Assembly: GCA_004843165.1 (NCBI GenBank)
Contig: CP039459.1
Coordinates: 1,057,501 to 1,121,500 of the forward strand
Reading direction: 5' to 3'
Length of the DNA: 64,000 nt
From: Acetobacteraceae bacterium
GTDB lineage: Bacteria > Pseudomonadota > Alphaproteobacteria > Acetobacterales > Acetobacteraceae
Below the pieces are notes generated by a model. It did no database searches and was not told where the DNA came from. It saw only the letters and a list, made by a program, of their open reading frames with translations. Made by a program: the position numbers and the translations under genes. Shown here piece after piece: positions 55,101-62,923 of this stretch; positions within the stretch are counted from its first letter, which is position 1; every line of letters starts with the position of its first letter.

Positions 55101-55979
55101 TATGGCGGACTTGGCGGACAAAACGGCCATTCCGGCTGGGATTACGCCGCAAAGACCAGAGATAACGAAGCCGGCTTCATCTGGGGTGTCGATGGCGAAA
55201 TCGGATCTGAAGGCTATGCCGAGGATAGATGGCATGTCGGGATGATGATGGGCTATGGATCCGTCATGGAATCAGCCAGCGGCGTCTCCTCCTCCGGTGA
55301 AAGTAACAACGCCAATATCGGTATGTATTTCGGTAAGCAAGTTCGTTTTGATAACCAGAACTTCTTCACCTTCCACGGCCAGTTTGGCTATACATGGAAT
55401 ATTATGAGCTGGCACCGTTCTGTTGATCTCCAAGGAGCCGCCGCACAATATAATCAGAGCCTCCATGCCAATGAGCTTGGCGGTACAGCGCATATCAATG
55501 CCGAGATCGCTTATAAGCATGTCTTTAATCTCTGGGGCACTCCCCTTGAACTCGCGCCAACCGGCTCCATCACCTATTTGAACTATGAGCAGGGTTCCTA
55601 CCATGAAACAGGCGGCAATCTCGCACTGCACGGCGCAGCCACCAATACCAATTTAGGCTATGGCTTTATGGGGGCAAAAATCGCAACCAACTTTAATATT
55701 GGTAATGTTGTCATTACACCGCATGGCAAATTCGGTTATCGCCGCTCTTTCGGGGCCAACCAATCTTATACCCATACAGGATTTGAAGCCCTCGGTGGCG
55801 GCACCGATGGACTCTCTATTGTTGGTGTACCGGTGGTACAGGATCAGGCGCTCACAGAATTGGGCTTTGATGTGCATCCAACCGAGTATCTTTCTTTTGG
55901 GGCAAATTATGTCGGGCTTTACGGCGGTCACTCCCAGACGATGTCGGGTGGGCAATTGTCAGCGAAAATCGCCTTCTAA
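49185..55979 (+). CDS. Giant autotransporter with beta-helix passenger
   Basis: This is a protein of about 2264 residues (type V secretion). The ATG at 49185 after AGCAGGAAGA gives a clean signal MCRRHIFAISVMSFASLF ending near ARAQ; a TTG eleven codons earlier is possible. The passenger is a long repetitive beta-helix with recurring TLNITNGG, GNGTLNI and LSGDG-type motifs and Gly/Asn/Ser richness. A PATR-like stretch (DKTGSGILQIDNKNNSYTG) lies before the C-terminal barrel. The barrel, about 290 residues, starts at VWGNMYGGLGG and ends LSAKIAF. A 468-base DNA duplication sits within the passenger. Likely an adhesin on the cell surface. Confidence 0.92.
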   Translation: MCRRHIFAISVMSFASLFPFERARAQQVWSINSNETIGPGDAHSAPDGVRIADAGPSSTGSLTITGKGASLTATLSPINTPSPAYTIGVGVDGTGVLNIENGGSAIATGVLNGGQAGQIWAGAREGSNGTINVTGPGSSMSANSRIDVGVLGNGTLNITNGGEVTGANDNLYLGLGFNYWGGANANAADPGNGQGIVNVDGKDSLLDISGQGKIGYYDKGTLNITNGGSAILNGMTVAENKSAQGSAVKIDDAALKVTAGATIGNGGMGSLTAHNKATAIFDSGLIIADTKAASGSSADINNSKLNVTGDTVIGNQGQGLLTIENGSSTTLNGGLSVANAAGSDGSKVDVNKATLTVSGDAENKIGNSAKGLLSAENGAIVNFTNTKSLVIAANAGSEGSTVHLDDAALTVSGSGRTVVGQGAMGSLTAENKATATFGSGLTIADTKAASGSSADINNSKLNVTGDTVIGNQGQGLLTIENGSATTLNGGLSVANAAGSDGSKVDVNKATLTVSGDAESNIGNSAKGLLSAENGAIVNFTNTKSLVIAANTGSAGSAMDLDDSTLNIENNNQLGSVTIGSKDSDGSLNLSNKATANILSTNVFVAHGSLNLDNSTATISKGGNLILAEDSGSSATVNLTDNAILTEDGDITAGAGSSKINVGNAADKGNSTLNIGGNVMLASGGKSSIALDNGVMNFTGAGSQKEALDVSLADQSIIGVTQKSASTLLSGVVSGAEGLLRKTGLGELILGNDNSYADGTEIDSGTLTGHVNQDGSGSFSTGNIAEQSGSTLQIAQNKDGDFKNTLSGAGDLLINAKGGTISLSGDESQHTGKTLVNEGGATLSSATSYGGGFDIATGGILSGLGSNGTATIKGDLNNNGQLIVGSGDAKQTGTLTVDGNLFLAGGSKTTWAESTATDVNNAGLASATAGNDLINVTGNVALGDKNGDAVINVKSALANSADLGPGAYRLINYGGSLTSDMAKLGTVSVGADQVAVIETGVDKEVNLLITDATTKGYGNIWNGGAATSADGTSVVGGSGTWSNSDLLGSPSAPSSVSWAGVEKDGSKTFHDSWAGANPAGNTDGYTAIFQGQGGTVTISDTTYQNNDNGQQTEQKSQVKAAGLDFGADGYTLKGDALSDNGNGMTIRVGDGQSDGAKYTANIDNQLLTHAITKTDSGTLNLNSDGNVATTGIDVEGGTMNLNGKDNQFGGISLVGDGDLLNTNGAGSLGTSNLRIYGGGQADIALQSLSDQATITDEGRLDIGGTQNNAKSVWNESGTLGNTLSGGGVLNKFGTGNIAMTGNNDGFTGQTQVNNGTLDFNGGNMSHSAVLVDAGGVADGDVVQKSATLTAEDGASAKSITLADTATLKDGSQTSNHLVAAGLTVADNVTVGSGDSATLNKANNGSSLDIGSDLDVAVNGGKNATVTLNDGSSLKAGGNIALGNAVLNAENASISSAKNLVMGGDLTQSGKNTTVTANLSGTSLDVSNSMALNNGSLTADKGSKITAGGTAIVGSGKSNDAKMNVKGGSSLSAGNLVLGSNSGTGTLNLSDNSRLKIAGQTIVGMDGTGTINVGTNLNPLGGNKEGKAFVMSAADSSSLTLGNNTILAQNAGSSGTINMYEGTILNASGQIVHGDGTANMSFTNASLNATGDLRDDVDTSLSGQNTINTNSNNIDLDSKLSGDGGFDKTGSGILQIDNKNNSYTGATNIQQGILQGVGTIGGDLNMASGTTLRAGMSSDPSVQYGKMQVNGNTIMQDGSTLTSYVGGSGNNLQSGQIYDKGIFTIGRNNTTLDIHAAPGSELAVNQDYEIVHADGGVNGKFSNYNQNGTIGGSGAYDYGTLYTLGPYYTEKDVQIKWLFDSSKGLGWGGDRNQTGTAQRLSPSVDNPNSPLHGIASILAGSDNEQRLYNLTQMDGEIASDMRTGNINNNFWVRDSVNNRLDCLEDTFRQIGDGKATNSNVCGVTGKKVNVWGNMYGGLGGQNGHSGWDYAAKTRDNEAGFIWGVDGEIGSEGYAEDRWHVGMMMGYGSVMESASGVSSSGESNNANIGMYFGKQVRFDNQNFFTFHGQFGYTWNIMSWHRSVDLQGAAAQYNQSLHANELGGTAHINAEIAYKHVFNLWGTPLELAPTGSITYLNYEQGSYHETGGNLALHGAATNTNLGYGFMGAKIATNFNIGNVVITPHGKFGYRRSFGANQSYTHTGFEALGGGTDGLSIVGVPVVQDQALTELGFDVHPTEYLSFGANYVGLYGGHSQTMSGGQLSAKIAF
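49986..50860 (+). repeat. 468-base tandem duplication in autotransporter passenger
   Basis: Copy 1 begins at ATGGGCAGCCTGACAGCA (49986) and copy 2 at the same words at 50454, a period of 468 bases or 156 residues. Much of the unit (from ATTGCCGACACGAAGGCGG onward) is identical or nearly so. Copy 2 is a little shorter, ending near 50860. The high DNA identity points to recent duplication. It preserves the reading frame. Confidence 0.85.
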
Positions 55980-55998
55980 TTTTTTGGATTGTTAAACA

Positions 55999-56091
55999 GA
56001 GAAATCTGTCCTTTTCGATTATGAGGCTTAGCGCATGACCCTTTAAGGGGGAATGCCCTCACTTTGTGCATCGAATAAAAACAGATTTCTC
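55999..56091 (+). terminator. Long hairpin after autotransporter
   Basis: An almost self-complementary 93-base segment begins GAGAAATCTGT and ends ACAGATTTCTC, an 11-base perfect outer stem. Further paired blocks (TTTTCGAT, GAGG/CCTC, GCAT/ATGC, CCCTT/AAGGG) lie inside. A run of six Ts follows, so it could terminate the autotransporter transcript, but it is longer than a usual terminator. Confidence 0.6.
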
Positions 56092-56143
56092 ATTTTTTCC
56101 AATTCTGCAAAAACAACATCTATTGAGGAGATGAAGAGAGAAA

Positions 56144-56626
56144 ATGCGACATATGAAGAAATCTATGGCGGTAATGGGGCTCAGCGGCGTCGCACTGCTT
56201 GCCGCCTGTCAGATGCATCCTGTGAATACAAATGTTTGCGGCAATAGACCGACAGACGGGATTTGGCAAGAGAAGGTAAAGGCTGCGCTTTTAGAACAGC
56301 TTCCAATGCCCTATGGCGATAAGATGGAAGCGCCAAGCGGGAAAATCAAACCTTACCCGCAGGATGTCAGATATGATTTTGGCTCGCCGCATCGCTACAT
56401 TATCAATTCAGACAGATTTTTCAGCCGCCCTGTCAAAGAGGCCGGCTATACAGTGTTTATCCGAATTGATGAAAAATTACCCGATAATAAATGGCAAGAG
56501 AATAGCCGTTATTATTGTTTCCTGCACAATGATCTTGTGACCGGCTGTGAGCGGGTTCATGCCGCAGAGCCGTGGAAACTTACCCATCTCGGGATCATCT
56601 TATCCGATGAGTATCCAAAGAAATAA
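56144..56626 (+). CDS. Putative lipoprotein of unknown function
   Basis: This is a 160-residue predicted lipoprotein with a hydrophobic signal and lipobox ALLAACQM near residue 22. The mature part has WQEKVKAALLEQLPMPYGDKM and a Cys-containing end (NSRYYCFLHND, VTGCERVH). It could start at 56144 or at the ATG three codons later. I recognise no family. It sits between the autotransporter and a TetR-type regulator. Confidence 0.7.
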   Translation: MRHMKKSMAVMGLSGVALLAACQMHPVNTNVCGNRPTDGIWQEKVKAALLEQLPMPYGDKMEAPSGKIKPYPQDVRYDFGSPHRYIINSDRFFSRPVKEAGYTVFIRIDEKLPDNKWQENSRYYCFLHNDLVTGCERVHAAEPWKLTHLGIILSDEYPKK

Positions 56627-56687
56627 GAGATATAGAGATATAACGATGCGTTTGGAGCGTAATTTTTTTTGAAAGAATCTTAGTAGC

Positions 56688-57347
56688 ATGGTAAAGAATA
56701 TGCTCGATATTAATGAGAAAAAACAGCTTATTTTAGAAGCTGCATTGAAAGTAATCGTGCATGAAAAAGGGATGCTGCCGACAAAGAAAGTCGGTGCGCA
56801 AGCAGGGATTTCCGAGGCGACGGTTTTTCATTATTTCAAGACAAAAGAGATGCTGTTAAAAGCCCTTTTGCATTATCTTATGGAGGATTTTCAGCTTCAT
56901 TGTAAAAAATGCGGCCTTTATAATACTGATAAAGGAATGGATTGCATTGTGCTTAATATTCCCATACGGCAGAGGCTGCGAATTTTATGGGATGTTTATC
57001 TGGATTGGGGGATAGAACATGCGCTGCAATTTAAGGCGCTTCAGTTTTTGGATAAAGGGAAGGACATTCTTGTTGCCTTTTTAGAAGAGCAATTATGTCT
57101 TTTTTCCCGTTCCGAAGCGCTCTTTTTTCAAGAGGAACCCGACAAAGAGAATATTTTGCCATCCTGGTATTTTAAATTTGTAAGCGGTCTTTTTATGGCC
57201 GCAGTGAATACAACTTTAGAAACGATTTTAAGAATGCCTGAGCCATATGCAAGGCGTTATCTTCGGGAAATGGGGTTTTTGATTTTTGTCTCCGGGCTTT
57301 TGCCCAATGCTTCTGTAAATCCAAAAGAGCGTTCGCTTGAGGGTTAA
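56688..57347 (+). CDS. TetR-family transcriptional regulator
   Basis: This is a 219-residue dimeric repressor type. The N-terminal helix-turn-helix spans about residues 10-58 ([33 protein letters not shown]). The ligand domain contains [16 protein letters not shown] (H71, C72, C75, C86), a Cys/His cluster unusual for the family that might bind a metal. It is convergent with nikR, overlapping by four bases. The target genes are unknown; an efflux or metal system is possible. Confidence 0.88.
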   Translation: MVKNMLDINEKKQLILEAALKVIVHEKGMLPTKKVGAQAGISEATVFHYFKTKEMLLKALLHYLMEDFQLHCKKCGLYNTDKGMDCIVLNIPIRQRLRILWDVYLDWGIEHALQFKALQFLDKGKDILVAFLEEQLCLFSRSEALFFQEEPDKENILPSWYFKFVSGLFMAAVNTTLETILRMPEPYARRYLREMGFLIFVSGLLPNASVNPKERSLEG

Positions 57348-57745
57348 TTAGGTAAAATTGTTAAATTGCCGTGCGTCACGTGACGTTCGGCTTTGACATG
57401 GTCTGCCAGATGGCAGACTTCTTTGGTTTTGCCCTTTAAGATACTGACTTCTAAACAACGATTATGATTGAGATGGACATGGAGAGACGCTATGGAAATA
57501 TCGTGATTTTCATGGTGGCTCTCGGTCAGTTTCTTAGAGATTTCCCGTGCCTCGTGATTATAGGTATAGCTCAAAACGCCGACACATTCCTCCAGAACAT
57601 CCCCGTCCTTCAGAGCGGCTTGCTGGAGGCCTGAACGTGCAAGGTCACGCAACGCTTCAGAACGGTTTTGGTAACCTCTGCGTTGGATCATTTCATCAAG
57701 TTCTGCCATAAGATCATCGTCAATCGTAATCGTAATGCGTTGCAT
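57344..57745 (-). CDS. nikR: Nickel-responsive regulator NikR
   Basis: This is a 133-residue regulator with an N-terminal ribbon-helix-helix DNA-binding domain ([17 protein letters not shown]) and a C-terminal ACT-like metal domain. The nickel ligands fit the family spacing exactly: H78, H89, H91 and C97, equal to H76, H87, H89 and C95 of E. coli NikR. It follows nikE by 46 bases in the same direction. It represses nickel uptake when nickel is plentiful. Candidate operators are at 44325 and 46395, and a weaker one at 63712. Confidence 0.95.
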   Translation of the reverse strand: MQRITITIDDDLMAELDEMIQRRGYQNRSEALRDLARSGLQQAALKDGDVLEECVGVLSYTYNHEAREISKKLTESHHENHDISIASLHVHLNHNRCLEVSILKGKTKEVCHLADHVKAERHVTHGNLTILPN

Positions 57746-57791
57746 ATGAGATCTTTCTTTTTAAAATAAGTTTCAGTCAGCCTAAACGTTG

Positions 57792-58574
57792 TCAGGATAG
57801 CCTTGAATATGTTTTAGGAAAAGGGGGCAGGATAGCTTCCCAAAGCTGAAATGAGGCGGGGTGGTGTAACGCTATCTTGCGCGCATCGATCTTTTCAACA
57901 ATTTCTCCTTGATCCATGACGAGAATTTGATCAGAAAATTTTTTCACTAAGCGAAAATCATGCGTCACAAAGAGATAGCTAATGCCCTGTTCTTTCTGGA
58001 GTTTTTTGAGCAGGTTAAGGGTTTCTACTTGTAGATGGATATCCAGATTTGAGACGGCCTCATCAAGTAAAAGCAGTTTTGGCTCAAGGGCAAGGGCTCT
58101 GGCAATGCAAACACGTTGGAGTTGTCCGCCGCTGAGTTGAAAGGGCAAGCGTGTTTGGAAATCTTCCGGCAGATCCACCATCTGGAGAAGCGTTTTGATT
58201 CGAGATATTTTTTCTGCTGCGTTTAGCGAGGAAAGATAGTTCAACGGTTCTGCAATGATCTTTTCAACAGAAAAGCGGGGATTAACGGCAGAAAGGGAAT
58301 CTTGAAAAATGAGTTGTACATTTTGATAAAATTCTCTCTTATCCGCCTTTTTCATTTCGGAGAATTTTTTCTCTTTAAAAAAGATCTCTCCTTTATCGGG
58401 GGATTCAAGTCCCATAAGAAGGCGCATTAGGGTACTTTTGCCACATCCGCTGCGTCCAAGAAGCGCAAGAGATTCTCCTTCTTTAATGGCAAAAGAAATC
58501 TCTTTTAAAATAGGTTTAAGCCCTGTTTTGATTTTATAATCTTTTGAAAGGGCACAGGCTTGAAGGAGGATCAT
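57792..58574 (-). CDS. nikE: Nickel/peptide ABC transporter ATP-binding protein NikE-like
   Basis: This is a 260-residue ATPase with Walker A LLGRSGCGKSTLMRLL, signature LSGGQLQRVCIARAL and Walker B LLLLDEAVSNLD. It is linked to the preceding nikD-like gene by a four-base overlap. The order nikA-B-C-D-E-R is the E. coli nickel operon order, which is the reason for the name. Sequence alone cannot separate nickel from dipeptide transport. Confidence 0.88.
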   Translation of the reverse strand: MILLQACALSKDYKIKTGLKPILKEISFAIKEGESLALLGRSGCGKSTLMRLLMGLESPDKGEIFFKEKKFSEMKKADKREFYQNVQLIFQDSLSAVNPRFSVEKIIAEPLNYLSSLNAAEKISRIKTLLQMVDLPEDFQTRLPFQLSGGQLQRVCIARALALEPKLLLLDEAVSNLDIHLQVETLNLLKKLQKEQGISYLFVTHDFRLVKKFSDQILVMDQGEIVEKIDARKIALHHPASFQLWEAILPPFPKTYSRLS

Positions 58575-59362
58575 GGGAGCTCTGCCATCCCTTCATAGAG
58601 AGAAAAATGGGCTTGGAGTAGATTTTGCGTTACGGGATGTTGCGGTTTGCTGAAAATATTCTGCACGCTTGCTTGCTCGATAATGCGGCCTTGATCCATC
58701 ACGGCAACTTCATTGGCAAGTTTTGCAACGACAGAAAGATCATGTGTAATCAGTAAAACACCAAGATTGCGTTCTTTTACGAGTTTTTCAATGAGCGTGA
58801 GAACTTGATGCTGTACGATTAAGTCTAAATCGCTGGTGGGTTCATCTGCAATCAGGAAGGGGGCTTCACTGAGAAGGGCAAGAGAAATCATCATGCGTTG
58901 AAGCTGTCCGCCGCTCATTTCAAATGCATAAAGCGAGAGGAGTTCCTCTATATTTTCAAGTCCGGAATCCTGCATGGCCTTGAGGATTTTTTGTCGATCA
59001 TTTTGTGTGTTCTTTCCAAGAGCTTTTAAGGTCTCTTTGGCATGTGCATACATATTTTTAAGCGGATTAAAGGCACTTCTCGGATTTTGCATAATACTGG
59101 CAATTTTTTCCCCTCGAAGCTGAGCAGGTTGGATGCGGGTACCATTCAAAAGAAGAGAATCATAGGTTGCCCTGATCCCTGTCGGCAGAGTGTCTAAGAT
59201 CCCGGCACAGGCCATTGTTTTGCCGGAGCCACTCGCACCAAGGAGGGCAAGAATTTTTCCCTGTTGCAGTTCTAAAGAGAGGTTTGAGATAATCTCTCTT
59301 TTTTTGTCTTTAGATTGGGTCGTAATGGTGAGGTTTTTGAGAGAAAGTCTTTGTAAGTTCAA
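58571..59362 (-). CDS. nikD: Nickel/peptide ABC transporter ATP-binding protein NikD-like
   Basis: This is a 263-residue ATPase with Walker A LLGASGSGKTMACAG, signature EMSGGQLQRMMISLALL and Walker B FLIADEPTSDLD, followed by VLLITHDLSVVAKLA. It overlaps its neighbours by four bases on both sides, so translation of the operon is coupled. Confidence 0.88.
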   Translation of the reverse strand: MNLQRLSLKNLTITTQSKDKKREIISNLSLELQQGKILALLGASGSGKTMACAGILDTLPTGIRATYDSLLLNGTRIQPAQLRGEKIASIMQNPRSAFNPLKNMYAHAKETLKALGKNTQNDRQKILKAMQDSGLENIEELLSLYAFEMSGGQLQRMMISLALLSEAPFLIADEPTSDLDLIVQHQVLTLIEKLVKERNLGVLLITHDLSVVAKLANEVAVMDQGRIIEQASVQNIFSKPQHPVTQNLLQAHFSLYEGMAELP

Positions 59363-60210
59363 GGAATCTCTCCGCTTTTTGGTAGATGGGGATCAAGGTG
59401 ATCGCGCAAGGTATCTCCAAGAATATTAAATCCCATAATATTAAGAAAAAGAGCGAGACCCGGCCAAAAAATAAGGAACGGTGCCGTCCGAATATAGGGA
59501 AGCGCTTCGCTAATCATCACGCCCCATTCAGGAGTAGGCGGCTGAACGCCTAAGCCCAGAAAGGAAAGTGCGGCCACATGGAGCAGGATATGTCCGACAT
59601 CCAGAGAGGCAAGGACGATTAATTGTGAAAAGATCATCGGCAAAAGATGGGTTTTAAAAACCTGATAAGGACTGGCTCCGCTCATTTTAGCGGAGAGAAG
59701 AAATTCCTTATGCCGGGTCGAGAGAACAAATCCTCTTATGATGCGTGCGTACCAAGGCCAGTGAGAGAGAGCAATCGCTAAGATGACATTGCTAAGTCCT
59801 GTACCTAAAGCGCCAATTAAAAATAAGGCTAAAATAAAGGTGGGAAAGATCATGCAAATATCGGTTAGGCGCATAAAGATTTGATCAATCTTTCCACCGA
59901 TAAAGCCTGCGCTACCACCGATTAAAAAACCTAATGTAAGAATAAGCAGCAAGGCGGCTAGAACAGCACTTAAAGAAAGACGTGCGGCAGCGATAAGGCG
60001 GGATAAAATATCCCGTCCGAGGAGGTCGGTTCCTAGCCAATGGTGTATGTTTGGCGGTGCGAGGCGGTGTAGGAGATCAATTTCTGTCGGTGAATAGGGA
60101 GAAAGCCAAGGGCCAAGCAGCGCAGAAAGAAAAAAGAGAAAGAGCGTGATAGTTGCAAAATAAGGCAGAAAATATCTTTTGCAAATGTAAAAAAGGCTGG
60201 CGGCTTTCAT
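59359..60210 (-). CDS. nikC: Nickel/peptide ABC transporter permease NikC-like
   Basis: This is a 283-residue inner-membrane permease of the DppC/NikC type with about six spans. [21 protein letters not shown] and the cytoplasmic EAA-like loop ([15 protein letters not shown]) are the usual features, and [15 protein letters not shown] lies near the C-terminus. It pairs with the NikB-like permease. Confidence 0.9.
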   Translation of the reverse strand: MKAASLFYICKRYFLPYFATITLFLFFLSALLGPWLSPYSPTEIDLLHRLAPPNIHHWLGTDLLGRDILSRLIAAARLSLSAVLAALLLILTLGFLIGGSAGFIGGKIDQIFMRLTDICMIFPTFILALFLIGALGTGLSNVILAIALSHWPWYARIIRGFVLSTRHKEFLLSAKMSGASPYQVFKTHLLPMIFSQLIVLASLDVGHILLHVAALSFLGLGVQPPTPEWGVMISEALPYIRTAPFLIFWPGLALFLNIMGFNILGDTLRDHLDPHLPKSGEIP

Positions 60211-61151
60211 CTTTTCTTGTCCAAAGAAAGCCGAATACGCGGGTCAATCCAAGCGCAAAAAAGATCAACGCTTAGATTACAGAGGATAAAGATCATTGCC
60301 ATAAAGAGTGTAAAACATTGGATGACGGGATAATCACGGTTTAAAATGGCGGAGACGGCAAAGCGTCCTAGCCCCGGCCATGCAAAAATACTTTCGATAA
60401 CAAGCGTTCCTGCAATGAGTTCTGCAATATACATGCCTAAAGCGTTAATGAGGGGCAGGGAGGCATTTAAGAAAATATGGTGACGTTCAACTTGGGTTTT
60501 CCTTAGGCCTCTGAGCTTTGCGTAAAGGACGTGTCTTTGGCCTGAAATTTCCAACATACTGCCACGGAGTAATCTTGCATTGATGGCGAGGGACATAAAG
60601 GCGATGGCAATTGCCGGCATGAGAAGGCTGGTGAAGCCCTCTTTTCCGAGGGGCGGCAACCACCCCAAAGTCAGAGAGAAGAGCCAAATGAGTAAAATAC
60701 CGAGCCAAAAATTTGGCATGGATACGCCGAGCAAGGCAATGAAACGGACAAGCTGATCCTGCCATTTATTGGGATGTCGTGCCGCCCAGATTCCAAGGGG
60801 AATGGAAAGAAGGAGTGTTAGGAGCAAAGCCGTGCCGGCAAGCTCCAGTGTGGCGGGTAAAAAATAAAGTAAATCCGGCAGAACAGGTCGTCCACTCGCA
60901 AAGGAAGTACCGAAATCGCCCCGAAGCGCTTGCAAGATCCAGTGTGTATATTGCAGATAAAGCGGACGGTTTAGCCCCAGCATTTGACGGGTATTTTCGA
61001 GCGCTTCTGCCGTTGGCGGAATGTTGGAAAGACGCAGATAATCCATTGCAGGATCACTGGGGCCCAAATGAATAAGGCAAAAGATAAAAAGAGAGGCACC
61101 GAACAGCATCAAAGGCAGAAGTGAAAGACGGCGTAGGGTTAGGCGAAGCAT
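60207..61151 (-). CDS. nikB: Nickel/peptide ABC transporter permease NikB-like
   Basis: This is a 314-residue inner-membrane permease of the DppB/NikB type. [21 protein letters not shown] starts the first span. [31 protein letters not shown], and an EAA-like segment before [19 protein letters not shown] follow. Its stop overlaps nikC by four bases and its start directly abuts the nikA stop. Confidence 0.9.
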   Translation of the reverse strand: MLRLTLRRLSLLPLMLFGASLFIFCLIHLGPSDPAMDYLRLSNIPPTAEALENTRQMLGLNRPLYLQYTHWILQALRGDFGTSFASGRPVLPDLLYFLPATLELAGTALLLTLLLSIPLGIWAARHPNKWQDQLVRFIALLGVSMPNFWLGILLIWLFSLTLGWLPPLGKEGFTSLLMPAIAIAFMSLAINARLLRGSMLEISGQRHVLYAKLRGLRKTQVERHHIFLNASLPLINALGMYIAELIAGTLVIESIFAWPGLGRFAVSAILNRDYPVIQCFTLFMAMIFILCNLSVDLFCAWIDPRIRLSLDKKR

Positions 61152-62723
61152 TTATGCTTTGCCCCTTTTCATTTGGTGAAAGGGAATTTCCATAATGGTT
61201 GCCCCAAAATTTATGTTTTTGATTTTGTCATTTGCAACGCCGATTGCGGTGACATAAGTCAGAGGAAGATAGACCGCCTCTTGATGAAGGCGGGTGAGAA
61301 TATCTTTATAAAGCGCTTTGCGGGTCTGCTCATTGTGAGAGGTGAGGACTTTTTGAATTTCTAAATCAATTTCTTTTTTATCCGGCAAGCCAAGCTGTGC
61401 TTGATAATCAGCATGGGAGGGCGCTCGCATAGAGCTGAGCAGAGCTGCAGGGGCAAAAGGTGCGCCCCAGACCTCTTCAAAGATCATTGCAAAATTCCCC
61501 TCTCTTTGGCGAGCAAAGATACTGCTTTCTTCTTCACCGATGAGTTGGGTATCAATACCAATTTGGCGAAGGTTGGCTTGAATAATTTCCGAGATGGATT
61601 TCATAATGGTGTCACTGCCGACAAAGGCGAGAGCTAGGGTAAGTTTTTCACCATTTTTTTCACGAATGCCGTTTTTTTTAGGGGCAATCCAACCTGATTT
61701 TTCCAAGAGGCTGGCGGATAAGGCTGGGTCATATTCATATGTTTTTAAATCAATATCGGCATAAGGAATATTTTTAGCAAAAAGTGTCTCTGCCTTTTGC
61801 TGGGTATTGTACAGCACGCTGGAAAGGATGCTTTTTTTATCGACAGCATGATGAATGGCCTCTCGGACAGCCAATTCTTTTAAAGGACCCTTTTGCGTAT
61901 TGAGAACGACCATTAAGGTTCCCAAAGGTGCTGAAAGATCTGTTTGATATTTTTTGGATTTTTTAAATTGTTCAAACATATCGAGCGAGATCGCTCCATT
62001 AGCCCCTTGGATTAAATCAATCTGTCCTGTTTCCAAGGCCATAGCCCGACTATTGGGATCGGGGATGATTTTGACATTAATTTGTTCAAAATCGGGCTTT
62101 TCTCCCCAGTAAAATTCATTGCGGGTAAAAATATCCTCTTCCCCCAATTTTGTTTTTGCGAGTTTCCAAGGGCCTGTCCCAATAGGAGAAAGGATACCGT
62201 CTTTGGTACCAGAATTTTTAAATTGGGAAGGGGCAATAAATTTGAAAGGGCGAGGAAAAGAAAGGTCTTCTAAAAAAGGATAATAGTTTTCTTTGAGGGT
62301 AATTTGGATTGCGTAGGGCGCTATGACTTTCACAGCAGTGATTTGATTAATGGATTCCAGCCAATTATGGCGTGAGCGATTGGCTAAAATGGCATCAAAA
62401 TTTGCTTTAACCGCTTTCGCATCAAAAATCTCTCCATTGGAAAATTTAACATCTTTGCGCAGGTTAAAAAGATAGGTTTTACCATCTGCCGAAATCTCCC
62501 AAGATTGTGCCAGAAAGGGGTGAATTTTCCCATCTTTTTCAAAGCGGACTAAAGGTTCATAAACCATATCCTGCGCAAACATCTGATTAGGCGTGTAAAG
62601 ATGCGGGTTTAGAGGGCCGACATTGACAGGCCAAGAGAAGTTTAAAACTTGACTGATCCCGGCGGTTGGCAAAAAAAATAGGCCTGCCGCAACGAGGAGA
62701 GGCTTGAGGGGAAAAGCGGGCAT
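61152..62723 (-). CDS. nikA: Nickel/peptide-binding periplasmic protein NikA-like
   Basis: This is a 523-residue substrate-binding protein of the SBP family 5 (DppA/OppA/NikA). A signal peptide ends near GIS. Family features are LNFSWPVNVGPLNPHLY, MVYEPLVRF, SWEISADGKTYLFNLRKDVKFSNG and the later GTGPWKL. In E. coli NikA binds nickel bound to small chelators. The assignment to nickel rests on the operon with nikR. A poor Shine-Dalgarno precedes the start. Upstream is a structured region (62827-62909) and then a HAD gene. Confidence 0.9.
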   Translation of the reverse strand: MPAFPLKPLLVAAGLFFLPTAGISQVLNFSWPVNVGPLNPHLYTPNQMFAQDMVYEPLVRFEKDGKIHPFLAQSWEISADGKTYLFNLRKDVKFSNGEIFDAKAVKANFDAILANRSRHNWLESINQITAVKVIAPYAIQITLKENYYPFLEDLSFPRPFKFIAPSQFKNSGTKDGILSPIGTGPWKLAKTKLGEEDIFTRNEFYWGEKPDFEQINVKIIPDPNSRAMALETGQIDLIQGANGAISLDMFEQFKKSKKYQTDLSAPLGTLMVVLNTQKGPLKELAVREAIHHAVDKKSILSSVLYNTQQKAETLFAKNIPYADIDLKTYEYDPALSASLLEKSGWIAPKKNGIREKNGEKLTLALAFVGSDTIMKSISEIIQANLRQIGIDTQLIGEEESSIFARQREGNFAMIFEEVWGAPFAPAALLSSMRAPSHADYQAQLGLPDKKEIDLEIQKVLTSHNEQTRKALYKDILTRLHQEAVYLPLTYVTAIGVANDKIKNINFGATIMEIPFHQMKRGKA

Positions 62724-62826
62724 TTAGGTAAGGTTTCTATAAGAATATTAAGAGATAAATTGTATCGTTTTTATAAGAGAGCAGAAACATCATCCCATGA
62801 AAGGAAGAGAGGTTTGGGATTTTTAA

Positions 62827-62909
62827 AGCCCTTCTCTAACAGGCATGTAAACCGTTTCGTAGCGAAAACATAAAAGGCTATAGCAAGGTTTTAGTGCTGT
62901 TAGAGAAAG
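62827..62909 (-). ncRNA. Candidate structured RNA between HAD gene and nikA
   Basis: A perfect 11-base inverted repeat (TTCTCTAACAG at 62831, CTGTTAGAGAA at 62896) encloses 54 bases. Inside are AAACC/GGTTT pairing arms, a GTTTCG-TAG-CGAAAAC hairpin and the palindrome GCTATAGC. No long T run follows on the nikA strand. It could be a HAD terminator, an attenuator or a leader RNA of nikA. I recognise no known riboswitch family. Confidence 0.4.
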
Positions 62910-62923
62910 CTGTAATTTATCGA

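Noticed and set aside
62724-62826. NikR operator directly before nikA
   Set aside because: Looked for GTATGA-N16-TCATAC with the right spacing; the GTATCG and TCATCC words present are at the wrong distance.
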